Shown: positions 1-7,123, counted from the first letter of the stretch. The stretch: DNA of 23,096 bases from Gemmatimonadota bacterium (GCA_028287225.1 JAQBPZ010000091.1:1-23096), one strand, 5' to 3'. Notes: generated from the letters alone by a model not told the origin. Numbers and translations: made by a program.

Positions 1-1
1 G

Positions 2-499
2 CCGGCCGCCGCCGCGCCGCCCGCATCCCCGAACGCGCTGCGCGAGCGTGCGCGGCTGCGCACGGGAACGGTGGACCTGCTGCTGTTCTCGGTGGGCGTC
101 GAGTGGTTCGGGGTGGAGCTTGCCGCCGTGGAGGAGGCCATCGACCTCCCCGCCATCCGGCACGTTCCCGAGATGCCTCCCGCGATGCTCGGTGTGATCA
201 CCGTGCGCGGCGCGCTCGCCACGGTGTATTCGCCCGCCGCCGCCCTCGGCCTCACCCTCGGCGCGCCGTCGTCGGCGCTCGTGTTCCGCCGCCCGCGCGG
301 CCGGCTCGGCATCGCCGTGGACGACGTGGACGACGTGCACACGCTGGACCTGGCGCACCTGCGCGACGCCCCCGCCGGCGACACCGGCGACGGCATCCTG
401 CTCGGCGTCCTGCGCCATCGCGACACCCTGCTCGCCCTCGTCGACGCCGAGGCGTTGATCGCCGCGTGCCAGACCGTACCTGCACTGGAGACCGCATGA
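2..499 (+). CDS. CheW-like chemotaxis adaptor, 5' end outside the window or start at 71
   Basis: This is a single CheW domain, the SH3-like adaptor that links chemoreceptors to the CheA kinase in the cytoplasm. Family features are the opening strand LLLFSVGVEWFGVEL, the segment VPEMPPAMLGVITVRGALATVYSP (the usual 'P..I.G.i..RG..vpv.dl' pattern), and the closing GILLGVLRHRDTLLALVDAEAL. The frame stays open to the left edge, reading an Ala/Pro-rich stretch and then LRERARLRTG. The protein may therefore have an N-terminal extension beyond the window; the first start codon inside it is GTG at 71, giving 142 residues. Its stop overlaps the ATG of the next CheW gene (ATGA), so the two are probably translationally coupled. 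The exact receptor or kinase partner cannot be told from this window. Confidence 0.8.
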   Translation, partial: PAAAAPPASPNALRERARLRTGTVDLLLFSVGVEWFGVELAAVEEAIDLPAIRHVPEMPPAMLGVITVRGALATVYSPAAALGLTLGAPSSALVFRRPRGRLGIAVDDVDDVHTLDLAHLRDAPAGDTGDGILLGVLRHRDTLLALVDAEALIAACQTVPALETA

Positions 500-981
500 G
501 CACGCGCAACGAGGCGGACAAGCTGGTGACCTTCCGCCTGGGCGACGATCACTTCGCCGCCGACATCCATTCCGTGGAGCGCGTGCTGCGCTACGCCGCG
601 CCCACGTCCGTACCGGACATGCCGGCGTACATCGAGGGCGTGATGGACTACCAGGGACGGGTGGTCCCCGTGGTGAACCTGCGCCGCCGCTTCGAGATGG
701 CCGACAGCGAGATCAGGACCGAGACGCGCACGCTCGTGCTCAACGTGGACGGCGAGTGGATCGGCATCGTGGTGGACGCCGTCACCGAAGTCGCCGCGTT
801 CGACACGAAGGACCTCGCGCCACCGCCGCCCCTCTTTCGCGGGCTGGCGGGCGAGTATCTGCGGGGCATCCTGCGCCGCGGTGAGCGCCTGGTGATCTTC
901 CTGGACGTGGACAAGCTGCTGTCGAGCACCGACCGCATTGCGCTGCAGACCGCCGGCGCAGAGGCCCTCGCGCATGGCTGA
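496..981 (+). CDS. cheW: CheW-like chemotaxis adaptor, second copy
   Basis: This is a 161-residue protein that is essentially one CheW domain. The opening LVTFRLGDDHFAADIHSVERVLR, the central VPDMPAYIEGVMDYQGRVVPVVNLRRRF and the closing LRGILRRGERLVIFLDVDKLL are close to the family consensus, closer than in the preceding gene. It should bridge a receptor and a CheA-type kinase. The start is the ATG inside the stop of the upstream CheW gene. A longer reading of the same frame into that gene is an out-of-frame artefact. Its own end overlaps the next gene by 8 bases. Two different CheW paralogues back to back suggest either two arrays or one array with mixed adaptors; no cheA or receptor gene is visible here. 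Confidence 0.88.
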   Translation: MSTRNEADKLVTFRLGDDHFAADIHSVERVLRYAAPTSVPDMPAYIEGVMDYQGRVVPVVNLRRRFEMADSEIRTETRTLVLNVDGEWIGIVVDAVTEVAAFDTKDLAPPPPLFRGLAGEYLRGILRRGERLVIFLDVDKLLSSTDRIALQTAGAEALAHG

Positions 982-1810
982 GTGCGGGGACGCCTACCGC
1001 GCACGGCTCGCTGGCCTCACCGCTCGACTCGACGCACCCTCGGCCGCGGCGGAGCGCGACACGATCCGCGCCGACCTGATCACCCTCGGCAAGGCGCTCG
1101 AGCAGGACCTCCTGGACCTCACGGTGCTCAAGGAGGAGGCGAAGTCGCTGGTGGAGAAGTGGAAGGGGCTGCAGGCCACCCTGGCGCCCGCGTTCAGCGC
1201 GGAGCGGCCGATCGTCGCCGATCACATCGGAGCGTCGACCTTCATGGAGAAGGGCTGGAGCCGCATCTCGCTCGGGGATTACGCCGGCGCCGAGGACTCG
1301 CTGCAGAAGGCGCTGCGGCTGGCACCCAACGATCCGCAGGCCGAGTCGCTGCTCGGGTGGGCGCTCATGCTCCAGGAGAAGTACGACGACGCGCTGATGC
1401 AGTTCCAGAAGGTGCTGATGCGCGAGCCGGGCAACGCCCTCGCGCGCATCAACGTGGGTTACATCTGCCTCAAGAAGCGCATCTTCGGCGAGGCCATCGA
1501 GCACCTGTCGCGCGCCATCCGCCTGGACAGTGACAGGAAGGCCACCCTCTACGCACATTTCTACCTGGGGCTGGTCTACCTGGAGCGCGACATGTTCGAG
1601 GACGCCCAGACATTCTTCCAGAAGACGCTGCGGCTGGGCCCCAACCTGATCGAGGCGTACTACGAGCTGGGCCGGGCGTACTGGTTCAACGGCCAGCGCG
1701 ACGAGGCGCAGCAGACGTGGCGCGACGGGTTCGCCACCAACAAGTTCAATCCGTGGGGGAAGAAGTGCGCCGAGGTGCTGAAGACGGTGGAGCAGGGCGG
1801 CGAGCCGTAG
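974..1810 (+). CDS. Tetratricopeptide repeat protein coupled to the CheW pair
   Basis: This 278-residue protein has no signal peptide and is probably cytoplasmic. The first ~80 residues are charged and predicted helical, possibly coiled coil (for example LTVLKEEAKSLVEKWKGL). About five TPR units follow, roughly residues 87-260, with recognisable lines such as GDYAGAEDSLQKALRLAPND and KYDDALMQFQKVLMREPGN. TPR arrays bind protein partners and carry no catalytic residues. I chose ATG 974 (MAECGDAYRARL) over the upstream ATG at 938 because 974 gives only an 8-base overlap with cheW and keeps the helical N-terminus. Tight coupling to two CheW genes suggests a role in the same signalling assembly. 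That role is inference; the family alone says only 'scaffold'. Confidence 0.8.
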   Translation: MAECGDAYRARLAGLTARLDAPSAAAERDTIRADLITLGKALEQDLLDLTVLKEEAKSLVEKWKGLQATLAPAFSAERPIVADHIGASTFMEKGWSRISLGDYAGAEDSLQKALRLAPNDPQAESLLGWALMLQEKYDDALMQFQKVLMREPGNALARINVGYICLKKRIFGEAIEHLSRAIRLDSDRKATLYAHFYLGLVYLERDMFEDAQTFFQKTLRLGPNLIEAYYELGRAYWFNGQRDEAQQTWRDGFATNKFNPWGKKCAEVLKTVEQGGEP

Positions 1811-1823
1811 GACGCTGCCGGCG

Positions 1824-2858
1824 ATGAGCGCGCGCCGGCACGTCGCCACGCGCATGCTGCTCGCCGTGCTCCTGCTCGCCGGCATCGGCCCGCGGCTCCG
1901 GGCGCAGGACGATGCGCCGCGCCGCCTGGACAGCGGGCGCTTCACGGTGGTGTACTTTCCGGCCGACGACCTGCTGGCGCGCGCGCTGGCCGCGGCCGCG
2001 GTGCGGACCGACACCTTTCCCTGGCTGCCGCGGCCGCGCCAGCGGGTGCTGGTGGCGCTGGCGCCCGACGCGGTGCGCTTTCGGGCGTGGGCGGGGCCGG
2101 AAGCACCCGAATGGGGAGCCGCGCTCGCGTTCCCGGAGTCGCGCCGCATCATCATGCAGGGGCGTACCGCCGGCTCGGATGCCGGGGACCCGGTGGAGGT
2201 GCTCCGGCACGAGCTGGCGCACCTGGCCCTGCACGAGGCGATGGGCAATCTCCCCCCGCGCTGGTTCGACGAGGGCTACGCGAGCGTGGCCGCGCGCGAG
2301 TGGCGCCGCGACGACGTGCTGGCGGCCAACGTCGCGCTGGTGCTGCGCGGCACGCCGACGCTCGCCCGGCTCGACGAGGGCTTCCAGGGGGGATCGGTGG
2401 GGGCGCAGGCCGCCTACGCCTTCAGCTACCGGGCCGTCACGGACCTCGCGGCCCTGGATCCGGCGCGCGGCCTGACCCTGTTCTTTCAGTACTGGCGTGA
2501 GAGCGGGTCCATGGACCAGGCCATCCGGCGCGCCTTCGGGATCACGCTGGCGGGCTTCGAGCGCGACTTCCAGGGCCGCACGCGGCGCAGCTACGGCGCC
2601 CTGGCGCTGTTCGCCGATCTCTCGCTCGTCCTGTTCATCCTCAGCCTCCTGATGCTGCCGTTCTTCGTGTCGCGGCGCCGTCGCGACCGTCGGCGGCTGA
2701 AGGCCCTCCTGGCCGCCGACGCCGCGGCCGAGCGCGCCGAGCAGGCGACCGTCCTCGCGATGCTGCTGGGGGAGGCGACGGGGGGCCCCGCGGCGCCGGG
2801 GGAGGGGGACGGCGGCGCCGGGCCGACCGGTGCCTCCGCGCGCGAGCGGGAACCGTAA
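1824..2858 (+). CDS. Secreted, membrane-anchored HExxH metallopeptidase-like protein (peptidase MA-like)
   Basis: This 344-residue protein begins with a hydrophobic signal segment (about residues 8-27, ending near RAQDD). The extracytoplasmic domain carries HELAH at residues 129-133 and, 17 residues after the second His, WFDEGYAS with Glu150. HExxH followed by such a Glu is the zinc-ligand layout of gluzincin peptidases, and the WFxEG context fits the peptidase MA-like group. A second hydrophobic segment (about 258-282) is followed by an Arg-rich stretch (RRRRDRR) and a Gly/Pro/Ala-rich tail, so the catalytic domain should face the periplasm with a cytoplasmic C-terminus. It starts 13 bases after the TPR gene, probably in the same transcript. 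The substrate is unknown. The gene is clear, the family assignment good, the function open. Confidence 0.75.
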   Translation: MSARRHVATRMLLAVLLLAGIGPRLRAQDDAPRRLDSGRFTVVYFPADDLLARALAAAAVRTDTFPWLPRPRQRVLVALAPDAVRFRAWAGPEAPEWGAALAFPESRRIIMQGRTAGSDAGDPVEVLRHELAHLALHEAMGNLPPRWFDEGYASVAAREWRRDDVLAANVALVLRGTPTLARLDEGFQGGSVGAQAAYAFSYRAVTDLAALDPARGLTLFFQYWRESGSMDQAIRRAFGITLAGFERDFQGRTRRSYGALALFADLSLVLFILSLLMLPFFVSRRRRDRRRLKALLAADAAAERAEQATVLAMLLGEATGGPAAPGEGDGGAGPTGASAREREP

Positions 2859-2893
2859 GTCGCAAGCCGGCGCCGGTTTCGCGGCCGGGCCCG

Positions 2894-2922
2894 TTGACTG
2901 GCTCGCTCATGCCGCGTACATA
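2894..2922 (+). promoter_or_regulatory. Putative promoter directly upstream of the 59-residue membrane protein
   Basis: TTGACT at 2894-2899 is followed after 17 bases by TACATA at 2917-2922. The -35 matches the sigma-70 consensus at five of six positions; the -10 is weak (three of six). Only 9 bases separate the -10 from ATG 2932, and there is no purine-rich ribosome binding site, so a transcript starting here would have almost no leader. The same offset occurs at murC (17673-17701). Confidence 0.42.
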
Positions 2923-2931
2923 TCTTCCCTT

Positions 2932-3111
2932 ATGGCACAACTGGAAACGACCTCCCCCGCGACCCGCCCCCGCCCCTGGCTCTGGTGGGCGATTGCCCTC
3001 GTCACGATCCTGCTGGGCTACGCCGATCTGGCGCGCGGCGGAATGACGGTTGCACCGATCTTGCTTGTGGCCGGATATTGCGTCCTCGTACCGGTCGCGA
3101 TCCTCAAGTAG
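2932..3111 (+). CDS. Small two-helix membrane protein, 59 residues, unknown function
   Basis: The predicted protein has a polar N-terminus (MAQLETTSPATRPRP). It is followed by two hydrophobic segments, about residues 16-30 (WLWWAIALVTILLGYAD) and 38-57 (GMTVAPILLVAGYCVLVPVAIL), joined by a short loop with an Arg. I recognise no family. I chose ATG 2932 rather than the in-frame start at 2830 because the longer reading runs back into the metallopeptidase gene and puts non-membrane sequence in front. The putative promoter at 2894-2922 also points to 2932. No Shine-Dalgarno sequence is present, so translation may be leaderless. It is followed by tRNA-Val. It is probably real because the two-helix pattern and termination just before the tRNA are coherent. 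Confidence 0.62.
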   Translation: MAQLETTSPATRPRPWLWWAIALVTILLGYADLARGGMTVAPILLVAGYCVLVPVAILK

Positions 3112-3192
3112 CCGTTCTCGGACGGTCTCGCACACATGAACGACCCTGGCGGGCGCGGCCGGCGAAGGCTTCGCTCGCGCGTGCGTTCCGCC

Positions 3193-3266
3193 GGGCGAAT
3201 AGCTCAGTTGGTTAGAGCGCCTGCCTTACACGCAGGATGTCGGGGGTTCGAGTCCCTCTTCGCCCA
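3193..3266 (+). tRNA. tRNA-Val (anticodon UAC)
   Basis: All arms fold. The acceptor GGGCGAA pairs with TTCGCCC. The D arm is GCTC...GAGC. The anticodon stem CCTGC/GCAGG carries the loop CTTACAC, giving anticodon UAC. The variable loop is ATGTC. The T arm GGGGG/CCCTC has loop TTCGAGT and one G-U pair. The discriminator is A. CCA is not encoded (ATGCA follows), so it must be added by tRNA nucleotidyltransferase. Confidence 0.96.
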
Positions 3267-3281
3267 TGCATCATGCTTGAC

Positions 3282-3298
3282 GGGTCCGTAGCGGACCC
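3282..3298 (+). terminator. Perfect 7-bp hairpin just after tRNA-Val
   Basis: GGGTCCG and CGGACCC form a perfect stem with a 3-base TAG loop, 16 bases after the tRNA. No T-run follows, so it may be a processing or weak termination signal rather than a classic intrinsic terminator. Confidence 0.35.
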
Positions 3299-3334
3299 TG
3301 CGCGACTCGCCGGTGTACGTCTGATCAACGTCTT

Positions 3335-3339
3335 GGAGG
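3335..3339 (+). promoter_or_regulatory. Ribosome binding site GGAGG deciding a GTG start
   Basis: GGAGG sits 8 bases upstream of GTG 3348. It fixes the start of the exported TPR protein, which would otherwise be extended back to an ATG inside the tRNA gene. Confidence 0.85.
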
Positions 3340-3347
3340 TTAAAACA

Positions 3348-5069
3348 GTGAAGTCTTTTCATCGCTCCGCGCTCTCGGTCGCTGGCTTGGCCGCAGCACT
3401 CGCGGCGGTCGCCGTTCCGGCGGCGAGCGCCCAGCGGACCCAGGTCCCCGGCCCCGATACGCGCCGTGTCCTCGTGACCGCCTTTCGCGGTGACGTCGAG
3501 GGCGGCGTCCGCATCGCCGACGAGATCCGGAATCGCATCTCCAGCGATTTCAGCATCAAGACCCTCATGCCGACCTCGAAGAAGGACATCGAGGCCACGC
3601 TGCAGCAGTCCGGCTACCGGCCGGACTCCGCGCTCGGCGCGAACGATATCCGCGAGCTCGCCAAGCTCGTGCGCGGTGACGAGGTCATCGACGGCACCGT
3701 GACGCGGACGCCGGCCGGCTACCGCGTGAGCGCGCGCTTCTTCCTGGCCCGCGACGTCGCGCTCGCCCAGCCCCTGTACAACGCCGAGACGAGCAACCTC
3801 GGCGACGCCGCGAAGCAGATCGTGAGCGAGTACGACCGCGCACGCAAGCAGCTGCCGGCCAACCAGGCCTGCGAGAACGCCATTCGCGAGGGCAAGACCG
3901 CCGACGCCATCACGGCGGCGCGCCGCGGCATCACGGACTACCCGAACTCGACGATCGCCCGCCTCTGCCTCGCCAGCGCCTACCAGGCGATGAAGTCGAC
4001 GGCGGATTCCACCGGCCCGTGGAAGGACTCGGTCATCGCGGTGACCCGCGCCATCACGGCGCTGGACCGCAACAGCCGCATCGCCTACCAGCTGCAGTAC
4101 GACGCCTACAAGGCGAAGCACGACACGGTGAACCTCGTGCCGGCGCTGCTCGGCTACATGAACTCGGATCCGAGCAACGCCTCGCTGCGCGAGTCGGTGA
4201 TCGCCGAAGTCATCCAGCTCGGCAAGGCCGACCTCGCGGTGCCCATCGCGCGCCAGCTCGTGCAGGAGAACCCCGGCGACCCCGGCTATGCCCGCACGTA
4301 CTACCTGGTGCTCGGCGCGGCGCGGAACTACAAGGACGCCGTGACCGCTGGACAGGCCTATGTTGCGCTCGACACGGCGGCGGCGGACTCCAACTACTAC
4401 TTCCGCCAGATCCAGTACCTCGCGGCGGACAGCAACTACGCGAAGGCCGCGGAGTTCGCGGCGCAGGGGGCGGCCCGCTTCCCGCGCAGCGCCTCGCTCC
4501 TGCTTGCACAGGCCACGTACGAGCGCCGGGCGGGTCAGCTCCCGGCCGCCCAGGCGACGCTCGCTCGCGCCCTCGCGATCGATCCCAAGGCCTCGGGTGC
4601 CAACATGCTGCTCGCGCAGATCGCCGCCGATCAGGGCAACACGGCGGAGGTGATCAGGGCGGTGCAGGCGGACGTGACGGCGGATCCCACGAACAAGGAG
4701 CGTGACGCCGCGTACCTGCTGAGCCTCGGCGCCACGCAGTACAAGACGGCGAACGCCAGCAAGAAGGTCGAGGACTTCCAGAAGGCCCTCACGTTCCTGC
4801 AGGCGTCGGACGCGATCGCCCCGACCGCGAACGCGAAGTTCTACACCGGCGTCACCGCGTTCGGCATCGCGCAGGCCGCCGCGGCGAACCTGCAGGGCGC
4901 CAACAAGACCTGCGCCGACGCGAAGCTCGGCCAGGACGCGCTCGTGACGATCAGCACCAACATGCCCGCCGGCGGCTCGGTCGACCCGAACACGGCCAAG
5001 ACCATCCTCGGCGTGGTGCCGCAGTTCCAGCCCTTCTTCGACGCGTCGGCGAAGCGGTACTGCAAGTAG
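3348..5069 (+). CDS. Exported TPR protein with N-terminal TolB/FlgO-like domain
   Basis: This 573-residue protein starts at GTG behind a strong GGAGG. It has a clear signal peptide, MKSFHRSALSVAGLAAALAAV, with cleavage expected after the Ala-Ser-Ala near residue 28. The next ~110 residues (RRVLVTAFRGDVEGGVRIAD... through VIDGTVTRTPAGYRVSARFF) resemble the alpha/beta domain found at the start of TolB-, CsgG- and FlgO-like periplasmic proteins. That domain typically reads 'vlvl.f.g....g..ia..l...l' and ends in 'vidGtv'. The remainder is a long Ala-rich helical array with TPR-like units, for example FPRSASLLLAQATYERRAG and QLPAAQATLARALAIDPKASG. Cys residues near the middle and at the end (RYCK) could form disulfides. 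It is probably a periplasmic scaffold; no enzymatic motif is visible. It lies alone between tRNA-Val and a convergent lipid kinase. Confidence 0.8.
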   Translation: MKSFHRSALSVAGLAAALAAVAVPAASAQRTQVPGPDTRRVLVTAFRGDVEGGVRIADEIRNRISSDFSIKTLMPTSKKDIEATLQQSGYRPDSALGANDIRELAKLVRGDEVIDGTVTRTPAGYRVSARFFLARDVALAQPLYNAETSNLGDAAKQIVSEYDRARKQLPANQACENAIREGKTADAITAARRGITDYPNSTIARLCLASAYQAMKSTADSTGPWKDSVIAVTRAITALDRNSRIAYQLQYDAYKAKHDTVNLVPALLGYMNSDPSNASLRESVIAEVIQLGKADLAVPIARQLVQENPGDPGYARTYYLVLGAARNYKDAVTAGQAYVALDTAAADSNYYFRQIQYLAADSNYAKAAEFAAQGAARFPRSASLLLAQATYERRAGQLPAAQATLARALAIDPKASGANMLLAQIAADQGNTAEVIRAVQADVTADPTNKERDAAYLLSLGATQYKTANASKKVEDFQKALTFLQASDAIAPTANAKFYTGVTAFGIAQAAAANLQGANKTCADAKLGQDALVTISTNMPAGGSVDPNTAKTILGVVPQFQPFFDASAKRYCK

Positions 5070-5205
5070 AACGGCAGAAACGAGTAACGAGTAACGAGTA
5101 AAGTCGAGGGGCAGGCACCGGTATCCGGAGCCTGCCCCTCTGCCATTCCTGGTTATGACTCGTTACTCGTTACTCGTCACTCGTTTTTGCCGTTCTCGTT
5201 ACTCG
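5070..5205. repeat. Heptamer-based inverted repeat block filling a convergent intergenic space
   Basis: Three perfect tandem ACGAGTA units lie at 5080-5100. The opposite strand form (TACTCGT) recurs in four near-perfect units at 5157-5184 and again at 5193-5206, the last reaching into the stop codon of the convergent lipid kinase gene. The outer edges AACGGCAGAAA (5070-5080) and TTTTTGCCGTT (about 5184-5194) are also inverted copies. The two arms together can fold into one long imperfect hairpin around the central stem at 5106-5140. The whole space between the two genes is this structure. I do not recognise it as a named repeat family. Confidence 0.75.
5106..5140. terminator. Long central hairpin, probable bidirectional terminator
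   Basis: An 11-bp perfect stem (GAGGGGCAGGC with GCCTGCCCCTC) continues through one A-A mismatch into a 4-bp CCGG/CCGG stem with a TAT loop. It lies between two convergent genes, so it can stop transcription from either side. The T-runs beside it are weak on both strands, so the flanking TACTCGT arms may contribute. Confidence 0.65.
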
Positions 5206-6105
5206 TCAGTCTGTTTCTTCTCCCGGCAGGTGCTGCACATGCACCAGCAGGTCGGCCCGGCGGGCGCGGTAGTCGCAGACCTGCACCTGGGCCCCTTCGC
5301 CGTCCAGGTTCACGCTCAGCAGCTCGGGGCTCGTGACCTTGAGCCACGGCAGCTGCGCGTAGTGGACGCCCGGCAGCCCCACGTGCTCCCCCTTCTTCAC
5401 GCGCAGCGAGATCATCGCGAAGTCGCGCCGCGACATCGCCTCGATGACGCAGAGGTCGAGCAGGCCATCGGTGACGCTGGCGTCCGGCGTCATGATGGTG
5501 CCCCCGCCGGTCACGCGGGCGCTGCCCACGGCGAACGCCAGGAAGTCGACGTCGAGCTCGAAGCCCGCGCTCGCGAAGATCGCGTGGCGCACCTCGTTGC
5601 CGGCGAGCTTCCGCACGGCGGTGATCGCGTAGGCGAGGGGGCCGAGCGACGCCTTCGCGTCGGCCGGCGTCTCGGCCGTTGCCTCCGCGCCGACGCCGCC
5701 GGTGGATACGTTCAGGAACCGCCGGCCATTCATCGACGCGGTATCGATGCGCACGGGCTTGCGGCGCAGGATAACATCCATGGCATGATCCGCATCCTCC
5801 GGAATTCCCGTCTGTCGCGCAAAGTCGTTCGCCGTGCCCAGGGGCACCACCCCCAGCGGGACGTCGCGGCCGTCCAGGCCGTTCACGACCTCGTTGAGGG
5901 TCCCGTCGCCCCCGCAGGCGATCACCACGTCCGTGCCCCGGTCGGCGGCCAGCGCGGCCATCTGCTCGGCGTCGCCCGCGTTCCACGTGACGTGGACCTC
6001 CACCGCATGTCCGCGCTGGCGCACCCACGCCACCATCTGGCGCAGCTCGATGCGGTCGGCACGCGCGCCGTGGACGATGTAGGTGAGGTGCTTGCGGATG
6101 GCCAT
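5206..6105 (-). CDS. Diacylglycerol kinase family lipid kinase (YegS/DgkB type)
   Basis: This 299-residue protein should phosphorylate a lipid such as diacylglycerol or a sphingoid-like lipid at the inner membrane face. The N-terminal catalytic domain carries CGGDGTLNEVVNGL, with GGDGT at residues 65-69 as the nucleotide-binding signature of the family. PLGTANDFARQTGIP follows, with PLGTANDF at 88-95. The C-terminal domain has FLNVSTGGVGAE and GGTIMTPDASVTDGLLDLCVIE, also typical. I chose ATG at 6105 (MAIRKHLTYIVHG) because the usual first strand begins there; a longer reading to 6204 would overlap rsmH. Upstream of this start I see no clear Shine-Dalgarno. It is divergent from rsmH with 52 bases between. 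The lipid substrate cannot be read from the sequence. Confidence 0.88.
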   Translation of the reverse strand: MAIRKHLTYIVHGARADRIELRQMVAWVRQRGHAVEVHVTWNAGDAEQMAALAADRGTDVVIACGGDGTLNEVVNGLDGRDVPLGVVPLGTANDFARQTGIPEDADHAMDVILRRKPVRIDTASMNGRRFLNVSTGGVGAEATAETPADAKASLGPLAYAITAVRKLAGNEVRHAIFASAGFELDVDFLAFAVGSARVTGGGTIMTPDASVTDGLLDLCVIEAMSRRDFAMISLRVKKGEHVGLPGVHYAQLPWLKVTSPELLSVNLDGEGAQVQVCDYRARRADLLVHVQHLPGEETD

Positions 6106-6147
6106 CGGGACGGGAGCGCGGGAAGCGGATTGGCCGTGTCGGCCGGC

Positions 6148-6152
6148 AGGAG
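6148..6152 (+). promoter_or_regulatory. Ribosome binding site AGGAG for rsmH
   Basis: AGGAG lies 5 bases before ATG 6158 and selects this start over an in-frame upstream ATG inside the lipid kinase gene. No convincing -35/-10 pair is visible in the 52-base divergent gap. Confidence 0.75.
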
Positions 6153-6157
6153 ATAAC

Positions 6158-7123
6158 ATGGCGCCACGCACGCCGGGGTTCCACTCGGACCACCCCTTCG
6201 ACACGCCGTATCATGCACCCGCGCTCGTGGCGCCGGTGGTGGAGTTGCTCGGCGGCCGCGCGCTCGTCCTCGATGGCACCCTCGGAGGCGGCGGACACAC
6301 CGCCGCCCTGCTCGAGGCAGGCGTGCAGCACGTGGTGGGCATCGACCGGGACCCCGACGCGCTGGCATCGGCGACCGCGCGGCTTCACGACGCGGTGCGC
6401 GCCGGCGCCTTCACCGCGCATCGGGGCAACTACGCGGCGCTGCTCGACATCCCCGCACTCGCCACCCTCCGCTTCGACGGCATCCTGCTCGACCTCGGCA
6501 TCTCCTCGCACCAGATCGACGACGCGGCGCGCGGCTTCTCCTTCCGGGAAGGCGCGCCGCTCGACATGCGCATGGGGAGCGACGCCACGCGCGACGCCGC
6601 CACCCTGCTCAACACGGCGGGCGAGGTGGAGCTGGCGATGATCTTCCGCGAGTACGGCGACGAGTCCAAGGCGGCGCGGCTCGCCCGCGAGGTGGTGCGG
6701 CGCCGGCAGACCGAGGCCTTCGCCACCTCCGACCACTTCGTGGGCGCGATCCGCGCGGTGCTGGGCTCCCGCAGCGGTCCGCCGGAGTTCGCGCGCCTGT
6801 TCCAGGCCCTGCGCATCGCCGTCAACGACGAGCTGGGCGGGCTGGAGCGCGCCCTCCCCGACCTGCGCGAGCGCCTCGCGCCGGGCGGCATCCTCGCGAT
6901 CATGGCCTATCACTCCGGCGAGGACCGCATGGTGAAGCACGCGTTCCGCAGCTGGAGCGAGGACTGCATCTGTCCCCCGCGCCATCCCATGTGCACCTGC
7001 GGCGGCAACAACGCCCTGGGCACGGTGCTGACCCGCCGCGCGATCGTCGCGACGCCGGAGGAGACCTCCCACAATCCCCGCGCCCGGAGCGCGAAGCTGC
7101 GCGCATGGCAAAGAGCAGGGTAG
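6158..7123 (+). CDS. rsmH: 16S rRNA (cytosine-1402-N4)-methyltransferase RsmH
   Basis: RsmH (MraW) methylates N4 of C1402 in 16S rRNA using S-adenosylmethionine. The 321 residues hold the family's main motifs in order: LDGTLGGGGHTAALLEAG (SAM-binding loop), VGIDRDPDALASA, LDLGISSHQIDDAARGFSF followed by APLDMRM, then AVNDELGGLERALPDL, YHSGEDRMVKHAF, and the C-terminal NPRARSAKLR. A Cys cluster, CICPPRHPMCTC, near the C-terminus is shared with many non-proteobacterial RsmH proteins and may bind metal. Length is normal. The start at 6158 is backed by AGGAG. It is the first gene of the dcw run, and no mraZ precedes it. It overlaps ftsL by 19 bases. Confidence 0.96.
   Translation: MAPRTPGFHSDHPFDTPYHAPALVAPVVELLGGRALVLDGTLGGGGHTAALLEAGVQHVVGIDRDPDALASATARLHDAVRAGAFTAHRGNYAALLDIPALATLRFDGILLDLGISSHQIDDAARGFSFREGAPLDMRMGSDATRDAATLLNTAGEVELAMIFREYGDESKAARLAREVVRRRQTEAFATSDHFVGAIRAVLGSRSGPPEFARLFQALRIAVNDELGGLERALPDLRERLAPGGILAIMAYHSGEDRMVKHAFRSWSEDCICPPRHPMCTCGGNNALGTVLTRRAIVATPEETSHNPRARSAKLRAWQRAG

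Noticed and set aside
3112..3192. Possible further copy of the murG-flank repeat or a tRNA promoter
   Set aside because: GCGTGCGTTCCGCC is only loosely similar to the core, and no acceptable -35/-10 pair could be placed at the right distance from the tRNA.
3193..3298. tRNA-Val as an integration (att) site
   Set aside because: No integrase and no direct repeat of the tRNA 3' end is present in the window.
3237..3347. ATG 3237 as start of the exported TPR protein
   Set aside because: It lies inside tRNA-Val and would bury the signal peptide. GTG 3348 has GGAGG at the right distance.
5080..5206. Heptamer tract considered as a CRISPR array
   Set aside because: Units are 7 bases without unique spacers, inverted around a hairpin, and no cas genes are present.
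5177..7111. 644-codon - strand frame across rsmH and the lipid kinase
   Set aside because: It runs antisense to rsmH, then out of frame with the lipid kinase. Both true genes have full motif sets.
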